A stretch of 64,000 nucleotides of DNA from Platerodrilus igneus (Eukaryota; Arthropoda; Insecta; Coleoptera; Lycidae): NCBI GenBank assembly GCA_036346225.1, contig JARFIW010000942.1:248001-312000 (forward strand). Reading direction: 5' to 3'. The notes under the pieces are model-generated. The model made no database searches, had not been told where the DNA came from, and saw only the letters and a list, made by a program, of their open reading frames with translations. This document shows, in pieces, positions 11,175-22,400 of this stretch (its first letter is position 1; every line of letters begins with the position of its first letter). Made by a program: the position numbers and the translations under genes.

Positions 11175-11520
11175 CTACAGACGAATGATGAAGATATCAT
11201 GGACAGACAAAGTTAAGAACAAAGAGATACTAAAATGGTAGGGGTAGAAAAAAATATGTGGAAAACGGTAAAAAATAGGAGAGTTAGGATAATAGGCCAC
11301 ATACTACGGCATGAGGGAATAATGCGGAGTATATTAGAAATAGAGATAGGAAAAAAGTGAAGTAGAGGGAGACCTAGGTTAGACTATTGCACACAGATAG
11401 TGAAAGATGTAGGCTGTAGGAATTTCAGGAAAGTGTGTAGGCTAGCTCAGAATAGAAATTAATGGAGGTACGCATCCAACCAGTCCCAAGATAGATAAAC
11501 TAATGACGAAAAAAATAACT
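11175..11520 (+). pseudogene. LINE 3' end: C-terminal part of a non-LTR reverse transcriptase
   Basis: Plus-strand translation gives ISWTDKVKNKEIL, RRVRIIGHILRHEGIMRSIL and RGRPRLDYCTQIVKDVG, with a few stops. This is the C-terminal tail typical of insect non-LTR retrotransposon reverse transcriptases, with the conserved WTD and GHxxRH blocks. It ends in a short tail around CTAATGACG. The same tail recurs at about 12060-12170, 12345-12815, 55965-56640 and 61795-62000, so this is a 5'-truncated LINE family. Confidence 0.75.
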
Positions 11521-12345
11521 GTACTTAAACATGATGATTATTATAAAAAACTACAGGTATTGGTTGTGCAATATCCTCGAATAATATTAATTGTGTGAAA
11601 GGATTTACTGGAAAACTATTAATTCAGCAAATGTCTAAGTGATGGGGGAATCTTGGCAGCCACAGACTCCTTAACCGCCTGCACATACCTTACATTTGAT
11701 TTTGCAATGCTCCACCCGAAGGTACTACATTGGCCAGAAAGCGGGTTTTTTGTATCTGGAAAATTTGGAATTTTTCCGAACCCTTGCTGTTCCAAGCAAG
11801 GTAGGGATCTTTAACGTGCATGACAACACTCACACACGGGACCTCCATTTTACCTCTTATCCGAACGAGGGTGTATTTTTATGAAAAATGCTCGCCTAAC
11901 ATTTTTCAAGCGGACCGTTTCGGGATTTGAACCCGGAACCTTGGGCATAGTAGTTACACACATACCAACTATGCCACGGAGCCGCCCCTCTGCACATACC
12001 ACTGAATCTCGGTGAAATAGGGCATATAATTAGAAAACAATAGAAGAAGAACCGAGCTGTATATAGGCTGTGTGGGAATTTCAGGAAACTGTGTAAGCTA
12101 ACTCAGAATATAAATAAGTGGAGGTACGTGTCCAACCAGTTTTGAGACGGAAAACCTAATGACGAAAATATAAGCGCAGATAAATCTGATGATTATTATA
12201 AACAACTACAGGTGTTGATTGTGAAATATATGCAACTAATGTTGACTGTGCGAAAAGATATTTTGGAAAAAATATTAAATCGGCAATAGTTCAAGTGTCG
12301 GAGAAATAGGGTATATAATTGTTAAACAATAGAAGGAGACCGAAC
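11521..12345 (+). repeat. Duplicated LINE tail plus flank
   Basis: The stretch 11521-11665 (GATGATTATTATAAAAAACT onward) is repeated at about 12180-12310, each time after a LINE 3' tail. The sequence right of the SINE at 12001-12060 matches 12303-12345. The first unit was later split by the SINE at 11690. This looks like a tandem duplication of about 650 bp. Confidence 0.6.
11690..11989 (-). mobile_element. tRNA-derived SINE (copy 2), complete, with TSD
   Basis: Full-length copy on the minus strand. The head has an A-box-like GTGGCATAGTTGG and a B-box-like GGTTCAAATCCC. A body of about 200 bp follows, and the 3' end is near GCATTGCAAAATCAAATG. The direct repeat CTGCACATACC flanks it exactly at 11679-11689 and 11990-12000, the mark of retroposition. 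It would be moved in trans by LINE machinery. Confidence 0.88.
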
Positions 12346-12815
12346 TGCACCTAACAAGAAAGAACAGCGCCTATGATCAAAAACAACAAAGAGAAACAAG
12401 AAGAAGATTGTTGAAAGCATATGTGTCGAGCACAGCACAGTATGCTTATGAAATACGGGCAGTTGGAAAAGCAGACAGCAAAACGGGAGCAGACTTTTGG
12501 AATGTTGTGCTTCAGATGTATGAGGATGATAGCATGGACAGACAAAGTTAATAACAAATAGGTTATAGAAATAGTAGGGGAATAAAGATATCTGTGGAAA
12601 AAATAGAAGAAATAGACGGGCAGAATACGTTCTAAGGCATTTTTAGGTAATAGTATGGGATATATTACAAGCAGAGATGGGAAAAAGGAGGTAAATGTAG
12701 ACCTAGATCAGATAGTGATAGATGCGGACTGTGCAAATTTCAGGGAAATGTGTAGGTTAGTTCAGAATTGGAAACAATGAGGGTAGGCGTCTAACCAGTT
12801 TCAGGACTAAAGACC
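12345..12815 (+). pseudogene. LINE reverse transcriptase C-terminal relic
   Basis: Second, longer copy of the LINE tail. Near 12400-12540 it encodes RRRLLKAYVSSTAQYAYEIR and a degenerate version of the WTD block at 12530-12560. It then reads through a decayed RT end to a 3' tail CTAATGATGATG at about 12815. Several indels and stops make it non-functional. Confidence 0.7.
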
Positions 12816-14027
12816 TAATGATGATGAAAACGCTGACAAATAATAACTATTACTGAAGCAACTTTGTGGTTCATAAGATTGCTAATATATAAAGCAATTT
12901 TAATGTTGCGGGGTTAAATTGCTTAATTATCGTACGAGAATCGTACAATTTATTGCACCACTATTACTAAATGTCACTTTATCCTAAAATTGTAAACTAA
13001 TTTAAAAGTTAGGAGTGTTTCTTATCGTAATCAGAGTCTATTTTTTATCTTTATGAAATAAAATAATTTGTTTTTATTGCCTTTAGTGTTGTATCATATC
13101 TAATTTTACAATACGTTTCGGTAATGTATCTGATCGTTTTCAAATTATATTAGTTTTAAAAATGGTAAAAATATAATATTGGAAAATTTCATAATGAAAA
13201 CCAATGTAAAATAATGCTATGGATCGAATTTGTTTAAGCGACGCTAGTTACATATCCCTCATATCAATATGTATATAAAATTAAACGCATTATTATGTCT
13301 TGATAATAGTATATTACAATGTATTAATTGAAGGTTATAATATTAAAGGTTAATTAGTGTTCATATCAGACATTAGAACGGAAGCAACTACTTTGTATTC
13401 CAGACGCAACCTGATACTGCTGATGCAAATACAAGGAACTTCAATAAAGCAGTCTAAATTAAAACGTTACTTAGAATAAGACATTGTATGTTATCAAGAA
13501 ATTGCAGACGGTGAGATCTGCACTTTTCCACAAGCTGATGTGAAAGCGGGGATTACATAAATACCCTGAGGAGCCCCTGATCGCTAGTCTGTCTCAAACT
13601 TCATAACATTGTTGGTAGTTCAAGCTACTCATTGGTAATTATTAAATTATTAAATTTGATTAATTTGTTAAATTAAAAGTCACGTTGATGAACATAGCGT
13701 ACAAGTTGTTAATTACTCTTTAAAAATAACTTTGACAGAAGTGTTTTTGGGAAATAAGTGTTTTTAAAAAGAAGCTTCCAAAGGCCCAAAACCTATCTCA
13801 CTAAGATATTAAATATAGCATGTCTTTTAAGATACATTACTTGATAAATTTTTGGGAATACAATTTGACACCTTATTAGTTGTTTTTAAAATTTTGCAAA
13901 CTACCGGTGACACTTCTTTGTAATCGTGAATTTTGGTCTGTTTCCTATTGTTCGATCTTTATGTACAACTTACGAATAAGTAAGAAATACTTCTGAACAG
14001 ACTACTTACTCATTCATTGATGAAATA
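12816..14027. other. AT-rich intron sequence, nothing identified
   Basis: No coding similarity, RNA gene or repeat boundary was recognised. It lies inside the AKR intron. Confidence 0.5.
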
Positions 14028-14883
14028 CGAGGGGCATTCAGTAAGGCCTTAGAAAATCCAAGAAATGGCGCTCGTAGTAATTTTTTACAGTAAGCAGAAC
14101 TCCTAACTAGTCAGCTGTTAAAGTTTCAGCCGTATCCATCACGTAGTTTCATTTTTGTTGTTGATTGAAGTAGAAACTTTATTTCGATTATAACAATGGA
14201 TAAAAGTGAGTTTCGAGCAGTGATTAAAAACTTGTATTTAAATAGTTAACGGCGAAAGAAATCAAAGCTGAGTTGGATGAAGTTATGGCACATGTGCTCC
14301 TATGGTTGCAACTATTTACAATTGGGCGAATGAGTTAAAAAGTGGCCGTACATCGAGACGTCCTGTGGAAGTGTCTACCCCCGAAATGATTGACAAAATC
14401 CACGATATTATTTCAAATGATCGACGAATAAAAGTGCGAGAAATAGTTGAGGCCATAGGCATATCGCAAGAAACAGTCGCTTCAATTTTGTACGAAAAAT
14501 TGGCTGCGAAAAAAATCTCGGCAAGATGGGTGCTGTGTTTGCTCACAGTGGAGAATAAACGCAATTGTGTAGTCGATTCTGAGGCTGTTTTGCGCTTTTC
14601 CGTCGCAATTCTAAGGATTTTCTGCGTCGATACATAACTGTTGACTTTTTCTGATTTCCCAACTTGAAGAAATGGCTTGGCGGGCAAAGGTTTACGTCAT
14701 TGCCCAAATAAATGCCTATTTTGAGGAGCTTCCGAAATTCTATTTTTTGGACGGCTTAAAAAATTTGGAAAAACGCTTAGAAAAATGTATACAGCTGAAG
14801 CGAGATTATGTTGAAAAATAAACAAAATCTATCCAAACAAATGTTTTTCGACTTTTTTCTAAGGACTTACTGAATGACCCTCG
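14028..14883 (+). mobile_element. Mariner element with internal deletion
   Basis: Terminal inverted repeats begin CGAGGGGCATTCAGTAAG at 14028 and end with the complementary CTTACTGAATGACCCTCG at 14883. They are flanked by TA at 14026-14027 and 14884-14885, the Tc1/mariner target duplication. The 856-bp length compares with about 1.3 kb for intact mariners, because the middle of the transposase gene is gone. It lies inside the AKR intron in the same orientation. Confidence 0.92.
14196..14819 (+). pseudogene. Mariner transposase, central part deleted
   Basis: The N-terminal DNA-binding region starts with MDKSEF at 14196. It is broken by a stop at about 14246, resumes in an open frame at 14302-14637 with VSTPEMIDKIHDII and RIKVREIVEAIGIS (paired helix-turn-helix region), and reaches KKISARWV and ENKRNCVVDSEA. 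The catalytic DD34D core is missing. Coding resumes near 14670-14819 with KWLGG and then YFEELPKFYFLDGLKN to DYVEK and a stop, the normal mariner C terminus. The copy can make no active enzyme. Confidence 0.9.
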
Positions 14884-15565
14884 TATTTTTGCAATGTACC
14901 TGGGAAATTCGTCTATTTGGTGATTGTTTTTTGCAATCTTTCTTAATTTATGCAAAACTATTCATTGCAATTTATTTGGTATATATTATTAAAATTGACC
15001 TTGTAAATGTAGTAAATTTAGTATCTGATTGTTCGCTGTGTTTAATTGGCATAGTTGCCTAGTAACACCAAGGCCATATATTTCTTCACTCTATTAAAGT
15101 TGATTGTACTTTTGACAAAATTTATTGGATGGAGATAACTTAACAAATTCAATGTCGATGTCTAGAATATATTCTAATCTTGCTCTAATTATGAGGTTAT
15201 TGATGTTAGGATGTTGACTTCATACATTTATTCTATTTTCAATGTTAAAATAAACTACTTTCATGAATATAAGTGAACTGTGTCATTTCCTTTGAGCTTA
15301 TCGAGGTTGAGTTAAGATTAAAATATAACCTGATTGACATATGCTAATGACATAGTTTCAAGTTTCGACAGAGTTAATAAAAATTAAATAACTAAAAATT
15401 ATAGTAACAGCATGGAATTGAGAACAAAACAGGTGTAGAAATGTTGTGGACTATGAAGTTATGTAACTCTTGCTAATATTTTATCCTAATTTAGAACGTC
15501 CTTCAAAATTTTTGATTTTAACCAAGTTTGACAAGTTGTAGTTAATGTAAATTAGAAGCATATTT
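14884..15565. other. AT-rich intron sequence, nothing identified
   Basis: No gene or clear repeat was recognised between the mariner and the fold-back element. Confidence 0.5.
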
Positions 15566-15566
15566 A

Positions 15567-17105
15567 ACACCGTCAAGTTGCCTCCCCCACCACCCAATTG
15601 ACCGATTTGCTCCAAAACCTAGTACCCATAGTTAGCACTAACTAGCACCAAAGTTGTAGAGATAGCACCAAATCTGTTTCAGAAATATGGCCAATTATAT
15701 TCGGGGGGGGGGCAACTTTACGCTAGCCTCCCCGTGCTCCGATTTGATCCAAAACCTAGCACCACGTAGCTTAACCCAAGTAAGAAAAAATGTTTGCCAG
15801 CCCCCAGTTGTACGATTTGCTAGAAAATCTAGCACCTCTTTGCTTATAACTGGCACCAGCTAGCACCAAAGTTGTAGAACTAGCATCAAAGCAACTTCAT
15901 AAATATAAACAATTATATTCTGGAGGAGGGGCTAACTTGACGCTAGCCCCACCCCGTGCTCCGGTTTGATCCAAAATCTAGTATCATGTAGCTTAACCCA
16001 AGTAAGAATGTTAGCACCTAAAAAAAAATTCCAGCCCCCCAATTGTCCGATTTGCTGCAAAATTTAGCACCTCTTTTCTTATAACTAGCACCAGTTAGCA
16101 CCAAAGTTGTAGAGCTAGCATCAAAGCTATTTCATAAATATAGACAATTATATTCTGAGGGAGGGGATAACTTGACGCTAGCCCTCTCGTGCTCCGATTT
16201 GATCCAAAACCTAGTACCATGTAGCTTAACCCAAGTAAGAGTGCTAGCACCTTAAAAACAAGACGGCGGCAATTTTTTAAAAAATTTTTGTTAGCCTCCC
16301 AATTGTTCGATTTGCTCCAAAATCTAGCACCTCTTTGCTTATAATTAGCACCAGTTAGCACCCAAGTTGTAGAGCTGCACCAAAACTGTTCCCGAAATAC
16401 GGCCAATATTCGGGGGCAACTTGACGCTATCCCCTCCAGTACTCCGATTTGCTCCAAAACCTAGCACCATGTAGCTTAGAGCTCGCACCAGCAACCACCC
16501 AAGTAAGAAAACTAGCATCTCAAAACAAGATGACGGCGATTTTTTTAAAAAAATTTAGCCAACTTCTCCCTCCCCCCAGTTGTCCGATTTGCTAGAAAAT
16601 CTAGCACCTCTTTGCTTATAACTGGCACCAGCTAACACCAAAATTGTCGATCTAGCACCAGAGTCGTATAAGAAATATGGCCAATTATATGGAGGATGGG
16701 GCAACTTGACGCTAGTCTTCCCATGCTCCGATTAGCTCTAGAACTTAGCACGATGTAGCTTTGAGCTAGCACCCAAGTAAGAAAGCTAGCATCTTAAAAA
16801 CGAGATGGCGGCGATTTAAAAAAAAATCAAGCCCCCGTTGTCCAATTTGCTCCAAAATCTAACACCTCTTTGCTTATAGCTAGCACCAGCTGTAGAGCTA
16901 GCCTCAAAGCCATTTCAGAAATATAGATAATTATATTTGTGATGAAGGCTAACTTGACGCTAGCCCCTTCTCCGAATATAATTGGCCATATTTCTGAAAC
17001 GGCTTTGGGACTAGCTCTACAACTTTGATGCTAGCTGGTGCTAGCTATAAGCAAATGGGTGCTAGGTTTTGGATCAAATCGGTCAACTAGGCGGGCCAAC
17101 TTAAC
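15567..17105. repeat. Fold-back element with internal tandem repeats of about 210-280 bp
   Basis: The outer about 140 bp form inverted repeats: CGTCAAGTTG at 15567 against the complement of CAACTTAACG ending at about 17105, continuing through CCGATTTGCTCCAAAACC and AATATGGCCAATTATATTC. Between them a unit built from TAGCACC-rich sequence repeats at about 15602, 15811, 16047, 16307, 16584 and 16841. Each unit has two half-copies of the CCGATTTG motif. Spacing is irregular (209-277 bp). No coding frame is credible. A target duplication is not clear; AACAC and AACCC flank the ends. Confidence 0.8.
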
Positions 17106-17215
17106 GAACCCAAAGCAAGCTTTACTTCTCAATACTAAATACTATTGATTATATTCGATTAAGTTAATTTTCAACCTCTGTACATATATCTAAAGCTTGT
17201 AATTTGTTTTTTGAT

Positions 17216-17249
17216 GAATTAATTAATTAATTAATTAATTAATTAATTT
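17216..17249. repeat. (TTAA)n microsatellite
   Basis: A run of perfect AATT tetranucleotide repeats. Confidence 0.9.
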
Positions 17250-18119
17250 TAGTTTCGTCTGGCACTGTTGTTCTGAATAAATCAGAGAATGAAATTAGCG
17301 AAGTTACCAAAAAAACTTATTAACAAAAGCTCTAGCCAGAAATGATCTCTATAACTTAAAAATATTTGCAACTATACAGAGTGTCCTAAGAACTAAGACT
17401 GAACCAAACATATATTTTTTTTTAATAGGATACCCCGCGCTTTTATCAATTTGGATTCAGCATCACGAATAAGTATGAGTTTGTTAACATAATATGGCAC
17501 CTGTAGCGAGCTGTTAAGCCGCTATTTTGTAATATTTTAGACCCATTTTGAAAAATTCAGTAAGTAGCAACAAATCGAAGTACATGGCATTTTGAAATTA
17601 TCATCGGTCCGATGTCTAACTACCATTAGAAATACTTAAAGTTGCCAATTGTTTTACAAAATGGCGGCGTATTGAATATTTCTAAAACAAAACAAAAATC
17701 AATAATAACATCAGAATCTTAAATTGAAACACACACATTTGATAAGCACATCTAACAGTAAATTCAATTCTCTATAAATTTTTTGTGTTACAAAATTTTT
17801 ATAAACCATGTGGTTTAGCTTGATTTCTGGTGCAGTTCCGTGTCTGTTCCTGGTGTGTTGTGTAGTTGTTCTGCACCAGCTAATTTATTCAATTCTGATT
17901 GTATAGCGACACAAGTTAAGGTTCGGGCCTTGGGAGCTGCTTTTTTAAAAAACAGGTTTTAAAACTTCTTAACAATTTATTGGTTTATTTTAAACAGAAA
18001 TTATCATGGAATTTTGACAAACTGAATAAAATAACTTTAAATTGAAATTACTTAATTAATTGAACTAATATTAGGGCGAGTAGCCTAGGTAAACAACAAT
18101 GCAAAAGCTGTAATACTCA
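17250..18119. other. Non-coding intron sequence
   Basis: No gene is recognised. The stretch near 17377 (ACAGAGTGTCCTAAGAACT) resembles the ends of CAGGGTGTCC-type insect MITEs, but no partner end was found. Confidence 0.4.
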
Positions 18120-18160
18120 GACTGACTACTGTCAACTGGGGATCCCGGGCTTTTTATAAT
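18120..18160 (-). promoter_or_regulatory. Possible TATA plus TCAGT initiator, minus strand
   Basis: On the minus strand TATAAAAAG (from about 18158) is followed about 33 bases later by TCAGT, the arthropod initiator motif. The spacing fits a core promoter, and the surroundings could be an eroded LTR. No transcript evidence is available. Confidence 0.35.
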
Positions 18161-18445
18161 ATCCCTACCCACTCACATGGCTGTGGGAACTCGCAGAGCT
18201 CATGTTTGCTTATTCTTAATGCTACACTTTGTTACATTGTTTCAATCTTAATTTCTAGGAAATTGCGATATCTTAACCGTCTGTGACCTGCCACCTACAG
18301 TATCGCTATCATCTGGAATACATTGTATTGTATCCGTTCTCATGAACTGTTAATAACCTTTTTATATCTATCCTTGAGTTACATTGTTCTACTCGACTTA
18401 TGATTTATTTAACAATTTCTAATAATTTCCTATTAGTCTCTATTA

Positions 18446-18448
<3 letters not shown>

Positions 18449-18484
<36 letters not shown>
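18449..18484. repeat. (TA)n microsatellite
   Basis: Perfect TA dinucleotide run directly at the 3' end of the Penelope-like fragment. Confidence 0.9.
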
Positions 18485-18489
<5 letters not shown>

Positions 18490-18870
18490 TGGGGGATACA
18501 TAACTCACGTAGACTAGTAGTTGCTGTTTTCCATTCCTGTAGCAGTCTTTGGGAATCATCCCATGTGTTGAAACTATGTGGACGTTTTTCTATTTCAATG
18601 ACTTTTCGGATTCTTCTCAAGGTGCAGTGTTCAATTTTAGCTGGCGTTCTAGTATTCTTGAAGTCAGTGCTGTGACTTGTAGTGCTGAAATACTGAGCTG
18701 GTGATGATGTTCTTGCATTCTTCTTTATCGTTCTTTATGTTCTTCCTTCCTATCACTATTTTTCTGTTTATTTGCCCAATGTAAAATTTTTGCTGTCTGA
18801 GATTGGAATCCTTGGTCTTCTAACGACATGTGCTCTTTAGGATGAATGCTACGAAAATGTAAAGTAAGCC
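18490..18870 (-). pseudogene. Penelope-like element fragment, GIY-YIG endonuclease end
   Basis: Minus-strand translation near 18770-18790 gives FYIGQINRKI, matching the YIG half of a GIY-YIG nuclease. After a frame change it reads STDFKNTRTPAKIEH, RRIRKVIEIEKRPHSFNTWD and LLQEWKTATTSLREL down to about 18490, the normal C-terminal end of Penelope-like reverse transcriptases. The RT itself is absent, so this is a 5'-truncated fragment. The hammerhead-like insertion at 27655 may belong to the same class of element. Confidence 0.75.
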
Positions 18871-20384
18871 CTTACGTTGGACGCCAATAAAGGTGCTGTG
18901 AATGCTCAATTAATGTAATGATGTGGATTTTATCTTGCTAACTCAGATATAAATATGCTGTGGACTTTACGAAAATGAAACAAAACAAATAAATCTCAAT
19001 AATTCTAATATCAAAAAATTTGTTTATGAAGAATTCTTCAAATCATTTCGTTACACTGAAAAACATCTTTCTTCCACACATTATCTAAGAAATTTACTTA
19101 CACACACATGTATAAAGAAAACTTATAAATGCAATTTACAACTTGAGTCTAGAAAAAACAACATTCCATCTCTACTAATCGTTAATACAATAATCACCTA
19201 ATCCTTGTTAATAATTAGGAACACCAAAGTTTTTTATATGTAAGTCACAAATTCTTCTTTAAGAGTAATATGGATAATTTAAATGCTCTTCTATTATTCT
19301 ATCTCAATGTACCTACCTCGAAGTTTGACCTCTAAATTATCTAAAAATAAAGTTATCCACTTACAAATAATATGCCAAGCTCATGTGTTAACTCAACTTA
19401 ATTATAGCATAAACTGTCTCTATAAGGATTCAAACAAATTATAATTGCGTTTCTGGACCCTTAAATTAAATCCTCATCTTCAAATTATTTCATATAGAAA
19501 ATAGGTTTATTTAGAAAATCAATTGTTCCATTGTAAGTTTTTCATACTTCAATAGGATCTTACTCGTGCACGTTGACATTCAGTTCATCAGTTCGTTTTT
19601 TTTTAATAATAAATAATAAACATGACAGCACCAAAATTCCACTTTCATTACAGTTTGTCTTTTATCGATCACAAGTATTGTCGACAAGTGCAGACAATTT
19701 GTAAACGCTTTACCGAATATTGGTGAATGAATCACTTCCTCCTAATTATTTACTGGCTTTTAAATAATAAAATCTCAATATGTCACAGGTTCTCGAATTT
19801 CTACATCTTTTCTGTGGGTCTGGCTCATCGCATGATGTAACAATTAACATCTACGTGTTTCTTATCTGAATTACCTGTCTGTTTAATTTAGTGCAATCGT
19901 AAAATAGTCTTTTAATGGATGTCTTTTGTAGGAATGAATGTAAAATACTCGTTTGTAATAGCTTTTATTATTTATAGACTATTAAAGCATCATATCTCAT
20001 CAGTTATGGTCGCAAAAATGTTAGCATCTTCTTTAATGGGAAATGCATGCTTGTTATCCCTTTGTACGAACTTACTAATTGGTTTGGTTCAAAAATAAAA
20101 TATTTCCTTCCACGAATGAATGTAAAATACTTATACGTTATATTGTTTCATTATAATTAATTGGCTGAAAAACGTTTTACCGCGCTTGCCAGTTCATTCA
20201 TATTATTTGTTAGCGTAAAGATAACAAATTCTTAAACGATCTGGAAAAGTAGTTTGTTTAAAAAAAAAATACCGTATCCACACTTCGTTCTAAAATTACT
20301 TGATTGGTTTTTAAATAGTACTTTGCATTACTGAATGTTATTTAGCATTTACATTTTAGAAAAATACGGGTTTTCAATCCAGGG
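18871..20384. other. AT-rich intron sequence, nothing identified
   Basis: No gene, RNA or repeat is recognised. A TGGCGTCCAACG motif on the minus strand near 18880 resembles an LTR-retroelement primer site, but no LTR is recognisable next to it. Confidence 0.4.
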
Positions 20385-20640
20385 ATGCTTTTGTATTTTC
20401 GCCGATTGAAACTTGTTTTAAAAATTGTACTTCGTTTTAAATGGTATTCCTTAACACAATATGTATCTAGAGTGTGTTATTTTACATGGAATTTCACTTA
20501 AGTAACTAAACGTATAATAAGTGTATTATCCTAGAAATATTATACAGAGTAGAAATTAAATATTCGAAAATTTAGTGTTTTCGGTTCCGGGTGGTTTTAT
20601 TCACAGATATGACCCATTATCACATCAATATACACATATT
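20385..20640. repeat. Single diverged arm of the palindromic repeat family
   Basis: Resembles 1620-2000 in the same orientation (TTTTGTATTTTCGCCGATT near 20390, later CCCATTATCACATCAATA). It shows that the palindrome at 1590-2440 belongs to a dispersed family. Confidence 0.65.
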
Positions 20641-20700
20641 GATTTTTTAAATACAAAAAATTATTATTTAAACAGTTTAATAATTTCTTGTTTGTTTCAG

Positions 20701-20731
20701 AGCTAAAGAGCAACCTGAGTATCCATTTTGA
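20701..20731 (+). CDS. Aldo-keto reductase, terminal exon
   Basis: A strong acceptor (TTTGTTTCAG, with T-rich sequence before it) ends at 20700. The first A completes the glycine codon left by the exon ending at 5285. The next codons read AKEQPEYPF and then TGA at 20729-20731. A PEYPF-type end is the usual C-terminal region of insect AKR1-like proteins, so phase, order and sequence all agree. Only nine whole codons are encoded. The exon sits 15.4 kb from its partner, and gene finders would easily miss it. Confidence 0.85.
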
Positions 20732-20868
20732 TTATGGACAACTATGGAAATTTGATAGATAAGTTAAATGTTGATATTTTTTGATTGATTTTGTATCTTT
20801 GTATTATTCTTTATGCTTGGAAACTATTTGTATTCATGAATTTTTCGTATTGGAAAATGTTATTAATC

Positions 20869-20874
20869 AATAAA
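20869..20874 (+). terminator. AKR polyadenylation signal
   Basis: AATAAA lies 138 bp after the stop codon, in an AT-rich 3' UTR. The SINE inserted about 15 bp further on marks the likely 3' boundary of the gene. Confidence 0.6.
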
Positions 20875-21164
20875 AGAAGATTCTACTATACAAGTTTACA
20901 CTCCACGTTTGATTTTCCTATGCTCCACTCGAAGATACTACATCAGCCAGGAAATAAGTTTTTTTGCCTGGAAATTTGAATTTTGCTAAACTCCTGCTAT
21001 TCCAATCAAAATAGGGATCTTTAACGTGCGTGACAACACACACACAAAGGACCTACATTTAACCTCTCGTCCTAACGAGGTCGTATTTTTCTGAAAAAAG
21101 CTTGTCTAACATTTTTCAAACGCTCCTTGTCAGAAATCGAACCCAAAACATGCCAAAGAACTAA

Positions 21165-22400
21165 TAGCCCAGTAAAATGACAAAATTTGGAGGAAACGAT
21201 ACTGACGGGCTGAAACTTTGTAAATAGGCTTGAATTAGGGTACTATTTAACATACTAAAGGCCTTATGTCTAGACGCTACGTTGCGGGCAGGAGAGGGTG
21301 CAAAAAGTCCAAAAAATCAGTTTTTCGCAAACAACTCTGAAAATATCAACTTTACGGAAATTTATGTTAATATCAAAATTGTAGCTTACAAAATTTCGCA
21401 CAATTTCGTTTTTTATTCAAGTCTGTACGCCCAAATGAAACATATAATTTTTTTAAACATCGGTAGTTTTGCGACGCTACGAAAACGAAAACGCGCATTT
21501 TTCACTAATATCTCGAAAATTGACTCTCGAATCGAAAAATGTTTTAAATAAAAGTTGTAGAGATTCTTAATTACGAACAATTTCGTTTTTATTCATTTGT
21601 GTACGGCTCAAATTCGCCGAGTTAAGATGTTCTGACCTCTGTGCTAGTTGCAATCAGAACGACTGCCTAAATATGTTCGTATCTGACGAAATGAGCGATT
21701 CCGAATCGGATGAAAACTATTCAAATAGTGCAAATGAAGAAGAAGAAGAAGTCTAACAACTAATTTCGTAATTACATTCTATAAAACTTTTATTTCGAAC
21801 ATTTTTCAATTCGAGAGTTCATTTTAGACTATATATGTACGACATATACTTTCAGAGTTAATACTTATTTTACATGCAAACCATCCTCTATCAATATAAA
21901 AAAAAATTCTTTTAATTAATAACTCGGCGAATTTGGACGGTACAGAAATGAATGAAAAACAAAATTGTTCGTAATTAGATTTCTCTACAACTTTTATTTA
22001 AAACATTTCTCGATTCGAGAGTCCATTTTGGACATAGCGAAAAATGCGCGACGTGCGTATGCGATTTCATTGCCTCGCAAAACTACCGGTGTTTAAAAAA
22101 ATTACATCTCTGCTCCATTTGGTCGTGCAGGCTTGAATTAACAATGAAATTATGCGAGATTTTGTAGGCTACAATTTTCATATCTACATAAATTTCCGTA
22201 AAGTTGATATTTCCCGAGTTATTTGCAAAAAACTAATTTTTTGAACCTATTGAACCCTCCCTTGCCCGCAACGTAGCGTCTACACATGGGGACTTTTAAT
22301 CTGTTGAACAGTAGCCTACAATAAGCCTGTTTACAAAGTTTCTGCCCAGTCAATATTATTTCCTCCAAATCGACAGATTTCGAGTCATTTTACTGGGCTA
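21165..22400. mobile_element. Long-TIR DNA element (1236 bp), PIF/Harbinger-like TSD
   Basis: Inverted repeats of about 450-480 bp begin TAGCCCAGTAAAATGA and end with its complement. The element is flanked by TAA at 21162-21164 and 22401-22403. Removing it with one TAA restores a normal SINE head, which fixes the boundaries. A three-base T(A/T)A duplication suggests the PIF/Harbinger superfamily; this is inferred from the TSD alone, as no transposase is present. The loop between the arms holds a tiny acidic ORF. Confidence 0.75.
21673..21756 (+). CDS. Tiny acidic ORF in the loop of the long-TIR element
   Basis: A 27-codon frame starts MFVSDEMSDSESDEN and ends in five Glu and a Val before TAA. 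The reading frame is open a little upstream (ASCNQNDCLN). It resembles the acidic terminus of a larger protein, perhaps the remnant of the transposase from which this element derives. It may also be chance; there is no evidence of expression. Confidence 0.25.
   Translation: MFVSDEMSDSESDENYSNSANEEEEEV

Noticed and set aside
18870..18895. Primer-binding site of an LTR element on the minus strand
   Set aside because: TGGCGTCCAACG matches, but what follows is a Penelope-like fragment and no LTR is seen.
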